The notes: generated by a model not told the origin, from the sequence alone. A stretch of DNA of 64,000 bases from Pseudomonadota bacterium (GCA_021851865.1 JAJZBU010000008.1:1-64000), one strand, 5' to 3'; numbered from the stretch's first letter, positions 25,315 to 35,208 are shown. Translations and numbers: made by a program.

Positions 25315-26868
25315 TCAGTCGTTGTAAGCCTGCTCACCATGCGAGCTGACGTCGAGACCGATGCGCTCTTCTTCTTCGCTGACACGCAGACCGACCAGGA
25401 CATCGGCGATCTTGTAGGCGATCAGCGACACCACGCCCGACCACACCAGGGTCGTACCGATGGCCCACAGCTGCGCCTTGACCTGCGCCAGCATGTCATA
25501 GCCCGGCGACACGCCGTTGGCGACATAGTCATAGATGCCGACACCACCGAGCGTCGGCGCACAGAAGACGCCGGTCAGCACAGCACCGAGCATACCGCCG
25601 ACGCCATGCACACCGAAAACGTCGAGGCTGTCATCGGCGCCGAGCAACTTCTTCAGGCCATGCACGCCCCAGAGGCAGACGAGGCCAGCGAGCAGACCGA
25701 GGACGAGAGCACCCATGACGCCGACGTAGCCGCAGGCGGGGGTGATCGCCACCAGACCGGCGACCGCTCCTGAGGCGGCGCCGAGCATCGAGGGCTTGCC
25801 CTTGAACAGCCACTCGGCCGCCGTCCACGACAGGGCCGCTGCCGCCGTCGCCAACCAGGTGTTGATGAAGGGCAGCGCCGAAGTGCTCGCCTGCAGAGCC
25901 GAGCCGGCATTGAAGCCGAACCAGCCGAACCACAACAGCGAAGCGCCGATCATGGTCATGGTGGTGCTGTGCGGAGCCATCGACTCCCGACCGAGACCGA
26001 CACGCTTGCCGATCACGAAGGCGCCCACCAGACCGGCGATGGCCGAATTGATGTGGACCACCGTACCGCCAGCGAAATCGAGAGCCCCTTTCTGGAAGAG
26101 GAAGCCCGCCGTCGCATTCGCGGCATCGGCTGCCTTGGCGTCCGTGTAAGCGTCGGGCCCCTGCCAGAACCAGACCATGTGCGCGATCGGCAGATAGGCG
26201 AAGGTGAACCAGATCACGACAAAGACGAGCAGACCGGCGAATTTGACGCGCTCAGCCAGCGCCCCGACGATGAGGCAGCAGGTGATCGCGGCGAAGGCCC
26301 CCTGGAAAACGACATAGATGAGCTCATGAATCCCCACCCCCTTGCTGAAAGTCGCAGCGATGGTGTCCGGGGTAATGCCTCTCATAAAGACATTGTCGAG
26401 ACTCCCAAAATAGGGACTCAAGGTCGCATTATGTCCTGCGGTAAAGGCGATGCTATAGCCGTAGACGACCCACAGCACGCTGATCAGGGAGAAGATGAAG
26501 AAGACCTGCATCAAAACCGAGAGCATGTTCTTCTTACGCACCAGACCACCGTAGAACAGGGCCAGTCCCGGAATGGACATGAGGATGACGAAAGCCGAGC
26601 TGATGATCATGTAGGCATCATCACCGGTATCGACTTTGTCCGTCGGTGCCGTAGCGGCGGAGCTGGCCGCCGTACCCGCCGTACCCGCCGTACCCGCCGC
26701 ACTGGCCGCAGCCGGAGCTGCGGGAGCGGGAGCAGCAGCGCTCGGCGCCGGCGCCGCGACAGCCGTAGCGGCAGGCGCCGCCGTAGCGGCCGGAGCGTTG
26801 TCCGACCAGGCGGGAGTCGACGCCAGCAGCGCCCCCCCCAGACTCAGAGCCATAAGCAGATTTTTCAC
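25315..26868 (-). CDS. amtB: Ammonium transporter AmtB
   Basis: Inner-membrane ammonia channel, 517 residues. Signal peptide (MKNLLMALSLGGALLASTPAWS), then about 60 residues of Ala/Pro/Gly low complexity that are longer than usual, partly coded by 9-nt repeats, then the eleven-helix Amt core from about residue 82: AYMIISSAFVILMSIPGLAL, ALAERVKFAGLLVFVVIWF, the pore histidines in VVHINSAIAGLVGAF and DVFGVHGVGGMLGAVLTG. The C-terminal tail GLRVSEEEERIGLDVSSHGE is the GlnK-contacting segment. Follows glnK by 33 nt. Confidence 0.96.
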   Translation of the reverse strand: MKNLLMALSLGGALLASTPAWSDNAPAATAAPAATAVAAPAPSAAAPAPAAPAAASAAGTAGTAGTAASSAATAPTDKVDTGDDAYMIISSAFVILMSIPGLALFYGGLVRKKNMLSVLMQVFFIFSLISVLWVVYGYSIAFTAGHNATLSPYFGSLDNVFMRGITPDTIAATFSKGVGIHELIYVVFQGAFAAITCCLIVGALAERVKFAGLLVFVVIWFTFAYLPIAHMVWFWQGPDAYTDAKAADAANATAGFLFQKGALDFAGGTVVHINSAIAGLVGAFVIGKRVGLGRESMAPHSTTMTMIGASLLWFGWFGFNAGSALQASTSALPFINTWLATAAAALSWTAAEWLFKGKPSMLGAASGAVAGLVAITPACGYVGVMGALVLGLLAGLVCLWGVHGLKKLLGADDSLDVFGVHGVGGMLGAVLTGVFCAPTLGGVGIYDYVANGVSPGYDMLAQVKAQLWAIGTTLVWSGVVSLIAYKIADVLVGLRVSEEEERIGLDVSSHGEQAYND

Positions 26869-26901
26869 GTTGACCTCCAGTTTTTAGCGAAAAAATGCAC
26901 G

Positions 26902-27277
<376 letters not shown>

Positions 27278-27285
27278 GAGAGACC

Positions 27286-28428
27286 TCAGAACTTGTACAG
27301 AGCGTCGAGCGCGTAATACTGCTCGGTGTCGGTCAGACTGCTACCCTTGTTGAATGCCGCCATCGGCGCCTTGTCCTCGCGCGCTTCGGCGCGCACCAAC
27401 AGGGCCGGAGTGACGCTGTAGCCGACCGTGAGCGTCGCCGATCGCGTGTTACCGACGCCGTAGCCCAGCTTGTAGCCGTTCTTGTCGTCAAAGGATTCGA
27501 GGCGCACGGTGCCCTGCCAGATCGGCGTAAAGACGTAGTTGGCGTAGAAGTCGATCGCCGACCAGCTGGCGTCACTGCCATCGGCGAAGGCATGCTTCTG
27601 GGTCGCATCGTCGGCGTTCAGGACGAGGCTCAAGGCGGTCGTCGGTTTTACCGTGATGACGCTATCGACCAAGTCGAGCAAGCCGGGGCCGGCATTGATC
27701 GCCTTGCTCGGCATGACCGTCCCCAGGGGCGCCGTCGGCAGGTTCTGTCCCCAATAGCTGGCTCCCGTCCAGCTCACCAGGGTCGTCGGATTGAAGGCAA
27801 AACCGAGCTCCGTGGTCTTGGCTTTGACCTTGGCCTGCTGCTGATCCCAGCCATTGTCCTCGCCGAGGATGACCGAGAAGGTCGAGCTCGGCGCCACCGT
27901 CATACGCACGCCGGTGTGCGTGAAGGGGATGGCATTGAGGAAGGCTATCGAGTGCGACACGTTGTAGTTGGTGGTCGAGTTGATCGTCTCAGCTCCCGCC
28001 AGGGTGACGAACTTACCCGCCATGACGCTGTAGATGCCGTGCGCGTACTGCAAAAAGCCCTGCGTCAGATCGAAGGAATTGCTGGCGCTGCCGGTGGCAT
28101 AGGGATAGGACTTGATGTAATCGGCATCACTGCCGGTGGTGATGTTGACCAGTCCACCCACCCCTTCCGCCGGCAACTTCGACAGCTGCAAAGCTGCCTG
28201 CTTGAGCGAGAAGGTATTGGGATTGTTGTCGAAGTAGTTGAGGGTCGAAGGGTTCGACAAATCATAGTGGGTGTAGGCGGCCTCGATATAGCCCTGTTCG
28301 GTGATACCCGAAGCACTGAGCAGCTGATCGAGCGTGGGACCGGTCGGTGCCGCCGTATCGGCGTAAGCCGAGCCTGCTGCCAGAACACTCATCCCGATAC
28401 GGAGGGTCACTGCGAGCTTCTTCATCAT
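27286..28428 (-). CDS. Outer-membrane beta-barrel porin of the nitrogen operon
   Basis: 380 residues from ATG 28428, with AAGGGAAG upstream. Signal peptide (LRIGMSVLAAGSAYA), then a barrel rich in aromatic-ended strands (GYIEAAYTHYDLS, VMAGKFVTLAGAETINST, LVSWTGASYWGQNL, AIDFYANYVFTPIWQGTVR) ending in LYKF, a C-terminal Phe as needed for BamA. It resembles the BBP2/OmpL-like porin family (PF07642). Its place at the head of glnK-amtB suggests passage of nitrogen solutes across the outer membrane; this is inferred from context. Confidence 0.85.
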   Translation of the reverse strand: MMKKLAVTLRIGMSVLAAGSAYADTAAPTGPTLDQLLSASGITEQGYIEAAYTHYDLSNPSTLNYFDNNPNTFSLKQAALQLSKLPAEGVGGLVNITTGSDADYIKSYPYATGSASNSFDLTQGFLQYAHGIYSVMAGKFVTLAGAETINSTTNYNVSHSIAFLNAIPFTHTGVRMTVAPSSTFSVILGEDNGWDQQQAKVKAKTTELGFAFNPTTLVSWTGASYWGQNLPTAPLGTVMPSKAINAGPGLLDLVDSVITVKPTTALSLVLNADDATQKHAFADGSDASWSAIDFYANYVFTPIWQGTVRLESFDDKNGYKLGYGVGNTRSATLTVGYSVTPALLVRAEAREDKAPMAAFNKGSSLTDTEQYYALDALYKF

Positions 28429-28484
28429 CTTTTTCACTTCCCTTGGGTTAAGAAAAATTACTGCCTGGTTACATCGTGTCTTAA

Positions 28485-28500
28485 AGCACGCATCGTGCCA
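28485..28500 (-). promoter_or_regulatory. Sigma-54 promoter of porin-glnK-amtB
   Basis: Minus-strand TGGCACGATGCGTGCT fits the -24/-12 consensus TGGCACG-N4-TTGCW with one mismatch and the exact GG-to-GC spacing. It is about 57 nt upstream of the porin ATG. An NtrC-type palindrome lies 107 nt further upstream. Confidence 0.88.
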
Positions 28501-28606
28501 CATTAAATTAAATATTTAAAATCAATTAGATGCGAGCAAATGCCGGGGCTTGCATGACATACCACAGTGTTTTTTGCACCATCCCATCGCATGCCGGATG
28601 ATCATA

Positions 28607-28623
28607 TGCACTTTTTCAGTGCA
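28607..28623. promoter_or_regulatory. NtrC-type binding site
   Basis: TGCACTTTTTCAGTGCA is a perfect 17-nt palindrome of the NtrC form TGCAC-N7-GTGCA. Half-sites TGCACC occur at 28575 and just beyond 28630. The distance of about 110 nt to the sigma-54 promoter is normal for an enhancer. Confidence 0.75.
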
Positions 28624-28722
28624 GTCAGCCTTGCCCATCTGCACCAAAACCCGGCAGCGGGCGATGATTCCCGATAGCGCTGCATTTGCTATCCTGTAGC
28701 GTCCCCGCCAGCCGAGTCCGCC

Positions 28723-29622
28723 ATGATCGTCCGACCCCGCCCCCAGCCGTGGCAACTGCTGACCATCGTGCGCGGCAGCATCATCCCCAAGATCGCACCC
28801 CGGGTACTCGCCATCACCACGCTGTCCTGTCTGGTCGTCGTGTTCCACCACGCCGGCCTAGTCTCAGGCATCCATACCGGCACGGCGCCCTTTTCTATTC
28901 TCGCCATGGCTCTTTCGGTCTTCCTGGGTTTTCGCAACAACGCCTGCTACGAGCGCTGGTGGGAGGGACGCAAGCAATGGGGGGAACTGATTCTGCAGAG
29001 TCGTGCTTTCGCGCGTGAGTGCCTGGCTGTACTGCCCGCCGACACCGCTGCCACGAACGTGCGCGCCACCATCGGGTATGCCCATGCGCTGGCTGCCCGC
29101 CTGCGCGGCCAGCAGGACTGCGACGCGGCGGTAGTCTGGCTGGAGCCGGTCGAGCTGGCAAGGCGCGACAATCTTCCCGACGCCATCTTGCATGCGATCA
29201 ACCAGAACATCGCCGAAAGCCGACACCAGGGTGTCATCGGTGACGTCATCTATCAGGGCCTCATGCTGCACCTGCACGCACTGACCGCCGTACAGGCCGC
29301 CTGCGAGCGCATCCGCAACACCCCGCTGCCCTTTGCCTACTCCCTGCTATTGCACCGCACCGCCTGGCTGTTCTGCCTGCTCTTGCCGTTCGGCCTGGTG
29401 AGTTCGCTGGGACTGATGACACCCGTCGTCGTCAGCATCATCGCCTACACCTTCTTCGGCCTGGACGAATTGGGTGACGAACTGGAAGAGCCCTTCGGCC
29501 TCGCTGCCAATGACCTGCCGCTGTCGGCCATGGTGCGCCTGATCGAGATCGATCTGTTGAGCGCGCTGGGAGAGCAGGATCTGCCGCCATCTTTGCTGCC
29601 CGTGGATTTCGTACTGCTGTAG
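28723..29622 (+). CDS. Bestrophin-like anion channel protein
   Basis: 299 residues, four or more membrane segments. Bestrophin/UPF0187 features: RGSIIPKIAPRVLAITTLSC, ALSVFLGFRNNACYERWWEG with the conserved RNxxxYxRWWExRxxW pattern, and the C-terminal YTFFGLDELGDELEEPFGLA. Bacterial members are pentameric ion channels. It is transcribed away from the nitrogen operon; start ATG 28723. Confidence 0.9.
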   Translation: MIVRPRPQPWQLLTIVRGSIIPKIAPRVLAITTLSCLVVVFHHAGLVSGIHTGTAPFSILAMALSVFLGFRNNACYERWWEGRKQWGELILQSRAFARECLAVLPADTAATNVRATIGYAHALAARLRGQQDCDAAVVWLEPVELARRDNLPDAILHAINQNIAESRHQGVIGDVIYQGLMLHLHALTAVQAACERIRNTPLPFAYSLLLHRTAWLFCLLLPFGLVSSLGLMTPVVVSIIAYTFFGLDELGDELEEPFGLAANDLPLSAMVRLIEIDLLSALGEQDLPPSLLPVDFVLL

Positions 29623-29731
29623 CAGGACCACGCCACCACTTTTGTCTCACGATCATGCCCTGACCATTGACCGTGAACGTCAGCAACCAGCGCAGCCTGC
29701 TTGGCCCAGCCGGTCAGTTGCTGCGCGGCGA

Positions 29732-29972
29732 TCACACCATCTTCTTGAGTTTGAGAATGGCGGCACCGACAGCCTTGGAGGCGGTGTTGTACGGCGTACC
29801 GAAGTTGAGTGCTTTTTCCGCCTCGGCATACTGGCGCGCATTGATCAGCTGCGCGACTTTGCCCGCCTCAGCATGAAGTTCCTTGTACTTGGCGATGAGG
29901 TCTGAACCCCGGCTTGGCACCATGCAGCGACTTTCCCTTGCCATGCTTGGCAATCGCCGCGTCGAGATTCAT
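29732..29972 (-). pseudogene. Broken CZB-domain (chemoreceptor zinc-binding) gene
   Basis: The ATG at 29972 opens MNLDAAIAKHGKGKSLHGA, the typical N-terminus of stand-alone CZB proteins, but the middle with the Cys/His zinc ligands is missing and the frame then shifts. Homology resumes in another frame as SDLIAKYKELHAEAGKVAQL and ALNFGTPYNTASKAVGAAIL, the C-terminal CZB helices. An internal deletion of roughly 40 codons plus a frameshift explains this. The gene is not expected to work. Confidence 0.75.
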
Positions 29973-30145
29973 TCAATACCCCCTCTTGTGAAATGGGGTC
30001 GCCACGTACGGTCGGAACAAGCGTACGCCACCAGCCTAGTCGAGGCAGGCGTCGCGGCAAGACGCGGATGAGAAGAGCGCTGACCGCGCACAGGACAGGA
30101 AGGGCGGGTCTTGTTACACTAGCGGCCTCGCCCTGGGAGCTGGCC

Positions 30146-30415
30146 ATGATGATGGAATCGGTGCTGTCGCGTTTTTCCGAGCAACTCGACTTTCTCTTGC
30201 CACCCGGCATGCGCAATCTGCGCAGCGACATCGAAGTCCTGCTCAAAGCCACTCTGCAGGAGGCTCTCGGCGGCCTCGACATGGTCACCCGCGATGACTT
30301 CAACGCCGCCAGCGGCCTCGCCGAGACCCTGAAAAGACGGGTTGCCGAACTGGAAGGACGCCTGAAGAGCGCCGAAGCGAGTCTGCGTCAGATCGAAGAG
30401 CGCACCGCGCGCTGA
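30146..30415 (+). CDS. ubiK: Ubiquinone biosynthesis accessory factor UbiK
   Basis: 89 residues: short N-terminal helix, then MRNLRSDIEVLLKATLQEAL and a C-terminal coiled coil (ETLKRRVAELEGRLKSAEAS), the UbiK/YqiC (BMFP) form. Helps the Ubi complex, with UbiJ, in lipid handling. The first of three tandem ATG codons is at 30146, with GGGAG upstream. It converges on ptsP with only 3 nt between stops. In Pseudomonas ubiK is a neighbour of glnK-amtB, as here. Confidence 0.9.
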   Translation: MMMESVLSRFSEQLDFLLPPGMRNLRSDIEVLLKATLQEALGGLDMVTRDDFNAASGLAETLKRRVAELEGRLKSAEASLRQIEERTAR

Positions 30416-30418
30416 ACG

Positions 30419-32707
30419 TCAGTGTGAAGCCGGACCACGGCCGGGGCGGCGAATGAGGTCACCGAGCCCCATCTCCTCGAGCTCATACTCGACCAGAGAG
30501 CGGATGACGGCACCGCTGTCGACGCTGAGCACGCGCTCGAGAAGAGCGCGAGCACGCGCCAGCGGCATCTCGCAGATCAGCTTTTTGATACGCAGGAGAT
30601 TGCTCGAACTCATCGACAGCGAGTCGAAGCCCATGGCCAACAGCAGGGTCGCCGTACACGGATCGCCGGCCATCTCGCCGCAGATACCGACCGGCTTGCC
30701 GACGGCGTGCACCTGATCGACGAGGAGCTTGAGGCTGCGCAAGATGGCTGGATGATAGGGATTGTAGATGTCGGCGACGCGCGGATTGTTGCGATCGACG
30801 GCGAGCAGATACTGCGTCAGGTCGTTCGACCCAACCGAGACAAAATCGACCAGCTGCGCCATGTCGATGATCTGCAACATCGCCGCCGGCACCTCGACCA
30901 TGATGCCAATGCGCGGATACGGCAAGGACTCCTTCAACTCCTCCTCGACCTCGAGCAGGGCGCGGTGGATGAGATGTTGCGCCTCCTCGATCTCGAACAC
31001 CGACGACACCATGGGTAACATGATCTGCAGATTGTTGAGGCCCAGGGAGGCCTTGAGCATGGCGCGCACCTGCACCATGAACAGCTCGGGATGATCGAGT
31101 GTGACGCGGATGCCGCGCCAGCCGAGAGCGGGGTTGTCCTCCTCGATGGGAAAATACGGTAAATCCTTGTCACCACCGATGTCGAGGGTGCGCATGATCA
31201 CCGGACGCGGCGCGAAGGATTCGAGCTGATAGCGATAGATGGCGCACTGCTCCTCTTCCGAGGGAAAGCGCTCGCGCATCATGAAGGGGATCTCGGAACG
31301 ATACAGGCCGACGCCCTCGGCGCCGCGATCCTTGGAGCGCGCGACATCGACCATGAGGCCGGTGTTGACGTAGATGTTCAGGCGATGTCCATCCGGCGTC
31401 TGCGCCGGCAGATCGCAATAAGCCTCGAGACCGGCGGAGTACTGCTTTTCGTCGCGGATGATGTCCTTATAGCGCTTGCGCAGCTGCTTGTTGGGGTTGA
31501 TGTAGAGACGCCCCTGGTAACCGTCGACCACCACCTCGGTGTCGTCGAGCGAGGTCACCGGCAGCTCGCTCACCCCGACCACCGTCGGGATGCCGAGGGC
31601 GCGGGCGACGATGGCCATATGGGCATTGCTCGACCCCTGCACCGTGCAGATGCCGGCGATCTTCTCGAGCGGCTGTTCGACCAGCACCGAGGTCGGAATC
31701 TCCTCGCCGACCAGGATGGTGTTGTCCTGGACGGCCAGTTCGCGCACGTTATGCTGTTTTTGCAGCTGCGCCAGGATGCGCAGACCGAGATCCTTGATGT
31801 CGGCCATGCGCTCGCGCAGATAGGGATCATCCATGGTCTTGAAAGCCTGCACGTGCTCCTTGATGACCTCGCGCAGCGCCCCCTGCGCCCAGTTGCCGGC
31901 ACGGATGCGAGCGATGATCTCGCCGATCAGACCCTGATCGTCGAGCATGCGCAGATAGACCTCGAACAGCGCCCTCTCCTCGGCCATCAGGCTCGACGCC
32001 ATCTTGCGATCGAGCTCCTGAATCGAGACGCGCACCGCCGCCAGCGCCGTCTGAAAACGCTCGACCTCCTGCCCGATGTCCTCGCACAGGCGATCCGGGA
32101 TCGAGTCGAGATCGGCCGGCGGATAGATGATCAAAACGCGACCGAGGGCCACACCGGGAGCCCCCGGCACGCCCTTGAAAACGGAAACGGCGCTGGCCTT
32201 GTTGCCGCGCAGGGTGTCGAGGCCGCCGACGACTTTGGCGTGCGCGACGACGCCGGACAACTGCGCCGAGACAGTGACCAGAAAAGCCTCCTCGGCGGCG
32301 TCGAAACGGCGCTTGTCCTGCTGCTGCACGACGAGCACACCGAGGATCTTGCGCCGATGCATGATCGGCACGCCGAGAAAGGAGTTGTAGCGCTCTTCGC
32401 CCGTCTCCGGCAGGTAACGAAATTTCGGATGCGAGGCGGCGTCGTCGAGATTGAGCGGTTCTTCGCGTAGACCGACCTGCCCGACCAGCCCTTCCGTCAG
32501 TCCGAGGCTGACATGGCCGATGGCCTCGGTGTTGAGACCCTCCGTCGCCATCAGCACATAGCGATTGCTCGTTTCATCGAGCAGATAGATGGAGCAGACC
32601 TCGGTACCCATGCTGCTACGCACGCTGGAGACGAGAATGTCGAGCGCTGACTGCAAATTCGGCGCCGAATTGACATCCTGTACGATGCGTCGCAAAACAT
32701 CGAGCAT
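30419..32707 (-). CDS. ptsP: Phosphoenolpyruvate-protein phosphotransferase PtsP (EI-Ntr)
   Basis: First enzyme of the nitrogen PTS, passing phosphate from PEP to NPr. 762 residues. N-terminal GAF domain (about 1-165: LDILVSSVRSSMGTEVCSIY), then the EI N-terminal domain, the phospho-histidine domain with VQGSSNAHMAIVARALGIPT, and the PEP-binding barrel with SVGSNDLTQYLLAVDRNNP and GKPVGICGEMAGDP. It follows rppH by 3 nt, the standard rppH-ptsP pair. Confidence 0.97.
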   Translation of the reverse strand: MLDVLRRIVQDVNSAPNLQSALDILVSSVRSSMGTEVCSIYLLDETSNRYVLMATEGLNTEAIGHVSLGLTEGLVGQVGLREEPLNLDDAASHPKFRYLPETGEERYNSFLGVPIMHRRKILGVLVVQQQDKRRFDAAEEAFLVTVSAQLSGVVAHAKVVGGLDTLRGNKASAVSVFKGVPGAPGVALGRVLIIYPPADLDSIPDRLCEDIGQEVERFQTALAAVRVSIQELDRKMASSLMAEERALFEVYLRMLDDQGLIGEIIARIRAGNWAQGALREVIKEHVQAFKTMDDPYLRERMADIKDLGLRILAQLQKQHNVRELAVQDNTILVGEEIPTSVLVEQPLEKIAGICTVQGSSNAHMAIVARALGIPTVVGVSELPVTSLDDTEVVVDGYQGRLYINPNKQLRKRYKDIIRDEKQYSAGLEAYCDLPAQTPDGHRLNIYVNTGLMVDVARSKDRGAEGVGLYRSEIPFMMRERFPSEEEQCAIYRYQLESFAPRPVIMRTLDIGGDKDLPYFPIEEDNPALGWRGIRVTLDHPELFMVQVRAMLKASLGLNNLQIMLPMVSSVFEIEEAQHLIHRALLEVEEELKESLPYPRIGIMVEVPAAMLQIIDMAQLVDFVSVGSNDLTQYLLAVDRNNPRVADIYNPYHPAILRSLKLLVDQVHAVGKPVGICGEMAGDPCTATLLLAMGFDSLSMSSSNLLRIKKLICEMPLARARALLERVLSVDSGAVIRSLVEYELEEMGLGDLIRRPGRGPASH

Positions 32708-32710
32708 GCC

Positions 32711-33196
32711 TCAGCTCCCTACGGCGACCGGCAGGCGCATGACCAGTTCCTTGAGCGCCTTGCGATAGACCTCGCGTTTAAAACTCACCACCTGCATCAA
32801 AGGATACCAGTAACTGACCCAGCGCCATTGATCGAACTCAGCCGGTTGCATGCGATCGAGACGGATGTCCTCCTCGTACCCGAGCAACTGCAGAAGAAAC
32901 CACTTCTGCTTCTGGCCGATGCAGCGCGGCTGACGATCCTGGCGCACATAACGCTGCGGCAGGCGATAACGCAACCAGCCACGCGTCTGCGCCAGCACCT
33001 TGACCTGCGGCGAGCGCAGACCGACCTCTTCCTCAAGCTCACGAAACATCGCCTGCTCAGGGGTCTCTGCCTCGGCGATACCGCCCTGCGGGAACTGCCA
33101 CGCCTCATGGCCCGACCGCCGCGCCCAGAGCACTTCTCCCTGGGCATTGGCGACGATGATCCCGACATTGGGCCTGTATCCATCTGCATCGATCAC
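32711..33196 (-). CDS. rppH: RNA pyrophosphohydrolase RppH
   Basis: Removes pyrophosphate from the 5' end of mRNAs, starting decay. 161 residues from a GTG at 33196, which gives [15 protein letters not shown] as in E. coli RppH; the frame runs 25 codons further upstream to 33271, but that part has no homology I know. The Nudix box is [20 protein letters not shown] followed by VGL. Divergent from the HAD phosphatase gene, operon with ptsP. Confidence 0.93.
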   Translation of the reverse strand: MIDADGYRPNVGIIVANAQGEVLWARRSGHEAWQFPQGGIAEAETPEQAMFRELEEEVGLRSPQVKVLAQTRGWLRYRLPQRYVRQDRQPRCIGQKQKWFLLQLLGYEEDIRLDRMQPAEFDQWRWVSYWYPLMQVVSFKREVYRKALKELVMRLPVAVGS

Positions 33197-33339
33197 AACG
33201 CTTCCACCCTCTTCCAAATTTCCAAACCATTGTTTCATAAATACGCTATGCCTGAACTTCGGGCAAGTCATTCGCCGCCATTGCTGCGATAATATTTATC
33301 TAAGTGTGATGCTTTCCCACAACTCTCCGAGGAGACTGC

Positions 33340-33990
33340 ATGCTAGCCCTGTTCGATCTCGACAACACCCTCCTGCGTGGCGACTCCGATCACGCCTTCG
33401 GCGACTACCTAGCCGCGCACGGCGAAGTCGACGCGCACGCCCACCGCTTACGCAACGACGCCTTCTACGCCGACTATCAGCGCGGCGAGCTGGACATCCG
33501 CGCCTACAGCGAGTTCGTCCTCAGTACCCTGGTCGGGCGCAGTCGCGACGAGCTGGCGGCGCTGCAAACCCGCTACCTGCAGGAAGTCATCGAACCGATG
33601 ATCCTGAGCGCCGGCGAGGAGCTGCTCGAGCAGCACCGGCAACGCGGCGACACCCTGGTCATCATCACCGCCACTAACAGCTTCATCACCGCCCCCATCG
33701 CCCGCCGCATGCGCGTCGATCATCTCCTCGCCACCGAGGGCGAAATCATCGACGGCGCCTATAGCGGCCGTATCAAGGGTATACCCTGTTATCGCGAAGG
33801 CAAGGTGCTGCGTTTGCAGCAATGGCTGAGTGAACAGGGGCACAGCGGTCATCCGAGCTGCTTTTATTCCGACTCGCACAACGACCTGCCCCTGCTCGAG
33901 TGGGTCGACGAGGCCATCGCCGTCGACCCGGACGCACGCTTAGCGGCGCAGGCGCAGCAACGCGGCTGGCGCCAGATCAGCCTGCGCTGA
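33340..33990 (+). CDS. HAD-IB family phosphatase (SerB-like)
   Basis: 216 residues. HAD motif I LALFDLDNTLL with the nucleophile Asp, motif II in LVIITATNSFITAPIAR, and motif IV in CFYSDSHNDLPLLE; helical cap of the IB subclass. Close to phosphoserine phosphatase in form, and the same gene stands next to rppH in Pseudomonas; the true substrate is not known. A GATAAT at 33288-33293 is a possible -10 box. Confidence 0.88.
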   Translation: MLALFDLDNTLLRGDSDHAFGDYLAAHGEVDAHAHRLRNDAFYADYQRGELDIRAYSEFVLSTLVGRSRDELAALQTRYLQEVIEPMILSAGEELLEQHRQRGDTLVIITATNSFITAPIARRMRVDHLLATEGEIIDGAYSGRIKGIPCYREGKVLRLQQWLSEQGHSGHPSCFYSDSHNDLPLLEWVDEAIAVDPDARLAAQAQQRGWRQISLR

Positions 33991-33993
33991 AGC

Positions 33994-35208
33994 TCAGTCG
34001 GCGAGCAGCACGCGCGCCGCGATCGCCTTCAGATACTCGGTTTCGGCGATAGCCGGATGGATGGGATGATCCTCCCCCTGATGGCCATGGTGCAGAATCT
34101 GCAGATGGCGGTCGATGTGGCGCGATGCGGCGCGCAGAATGTCGACCAGCTCGCTGCGCTCGAGATGCATGGAGCAGGAGCAGGAGATGAGCAGGCCATC
34201 GCGGCCGAGCAGGCGCATGGCCAGCTCGTTCAGCCGCCGGTAGGCGGCCAGGCCATTCTTGTGGTCCTTGCGCCGCTTGATGAAGGCCGGTGGATCGATG
34301 ATGACGACGTCGAAGACCTCGCCGCGCTGACGCAGATCGGTGAGCGCGGCGAAGGCGTCGGCGCATAGGGTCGTCACCTTCTCTCCGACACCGAGCTGCT
34401 GCGCCTGCATCTGCAGCAGGTCGAGGGCCGGTTGCGAGGCATCGATGGCGAGCACTTCGCGCGCCCCGTGCCGTGCCGCCGCCAAGCTCCAGGCGCCGAC
34501 GTAGGAGAAGACGTCGAGTACGCGCGCGCCAGCGATGCGCGGCATCAGCCACTGCCGTGTCGGGCGGTGATCATAGAACCAGCCGGTTTTCTGACCACGG
34601 CGCGGGTCGATGAGAAACTCGCAGCCGTTCTCCTGCACCGTGATGAACTCCGGCACTTCGCCCCAGGCGAGCTCGACATAGGCCGGCAGCCCCTCGGCGA
34701 CACGACTGGAGGTATCGTTCTTGTACAAAACGCCGCGCGGCTGGATCAGATCGACGATGGCGGCGACGATCTCCTGGCGCAGATTCTCCATGCCCGCCAG
34801 ATTGATCTGCAGCACGACGATATCACCGTAGCGATCGACGACCAGACCCGGCAAGAGGTCGCTGTCACCATAGACCCAGCGATACCAGGGGGCACTAAAG
34901 TGCCGGCTGCGCAACTCAAGGGCGCGGCGCAGGCGCGTGCGTAGCAGGGCGGCGTCCATCCCCTGATCGGCTTGACGACTGAACAGGCGGCCACAGATGA
35001 GGCTGTTCGGCTGCACGAAGGCGACGCCGAGCGCCTTGCCACCGTGGCTCTCGACCAACACCTGATCGCCGGCGCGCAAGCCCTGCAGCGGCGTCTGCGC
35101 GACGTCCACCTCATTGCTGTAGATCCACAAATGCCCCTGCGTCAGGCGTCGGTCTTCCTGGGCGCGCAGGCGCAGGCGCGGGAACAAGCTGGTCGGGGTC
35201 ATCGTCAT
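33994..35208 (-). CDS. rlmI: 23S rRNA m5C methyltransferase RlmI-like
   Basis: 404 residues. N-terminal PUA domain (RLRLRAQEDRRLTQGHLWIY), central RlmI-specific part (VYGDSDLLPGLVVDRYGDIV), then the Rossmann methyltransferase with VLDVFSYVGAWSLAAARHGA and the catalytic region VVIIDPPAFIKRRKDH, and SCSCSMHL near the end. Methylates C1962 in E. coli. Start ATG 35208, with GAGG upstream; convergent with the HAD gene, 3 nt apart. Confidence 0.92.
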   Translation of the reverse strand: MTMTPTSLFPRLRLRAQEDRRLTQGHLWIYSNEVDVAQTPLQGLRAGDQVLVESHGGKALGVAFVQPNSLICGRLFSRQADQGMDAALLRTRLRRALELRSRHFSAPWYRWVYGDSDLLPGLVVDRYGDIVVLQINLAGMENLRQEIVAAIVDLIQPRGVLYKNDTSSRVAEGLPAYVELAWGEVPEFITVQENGCEFLIDPRRGQKTGWFYDHRPTRQWLMPRIAGARVLDVFSYVGAWSLAAARHGAREVLAIDASQPALDLLQMQAQQLGVGEKVTTLCADAFAALTDLRQRGEVFDVVIIDPPAFIKRRKDHKNGLAAYRRLNELAMRLLGRDGLLISCSCSMHLERSELVDILRAASRHIDRHLQILHHGHQGEDHPIHPAIAETEYLKAIAARVLLAD

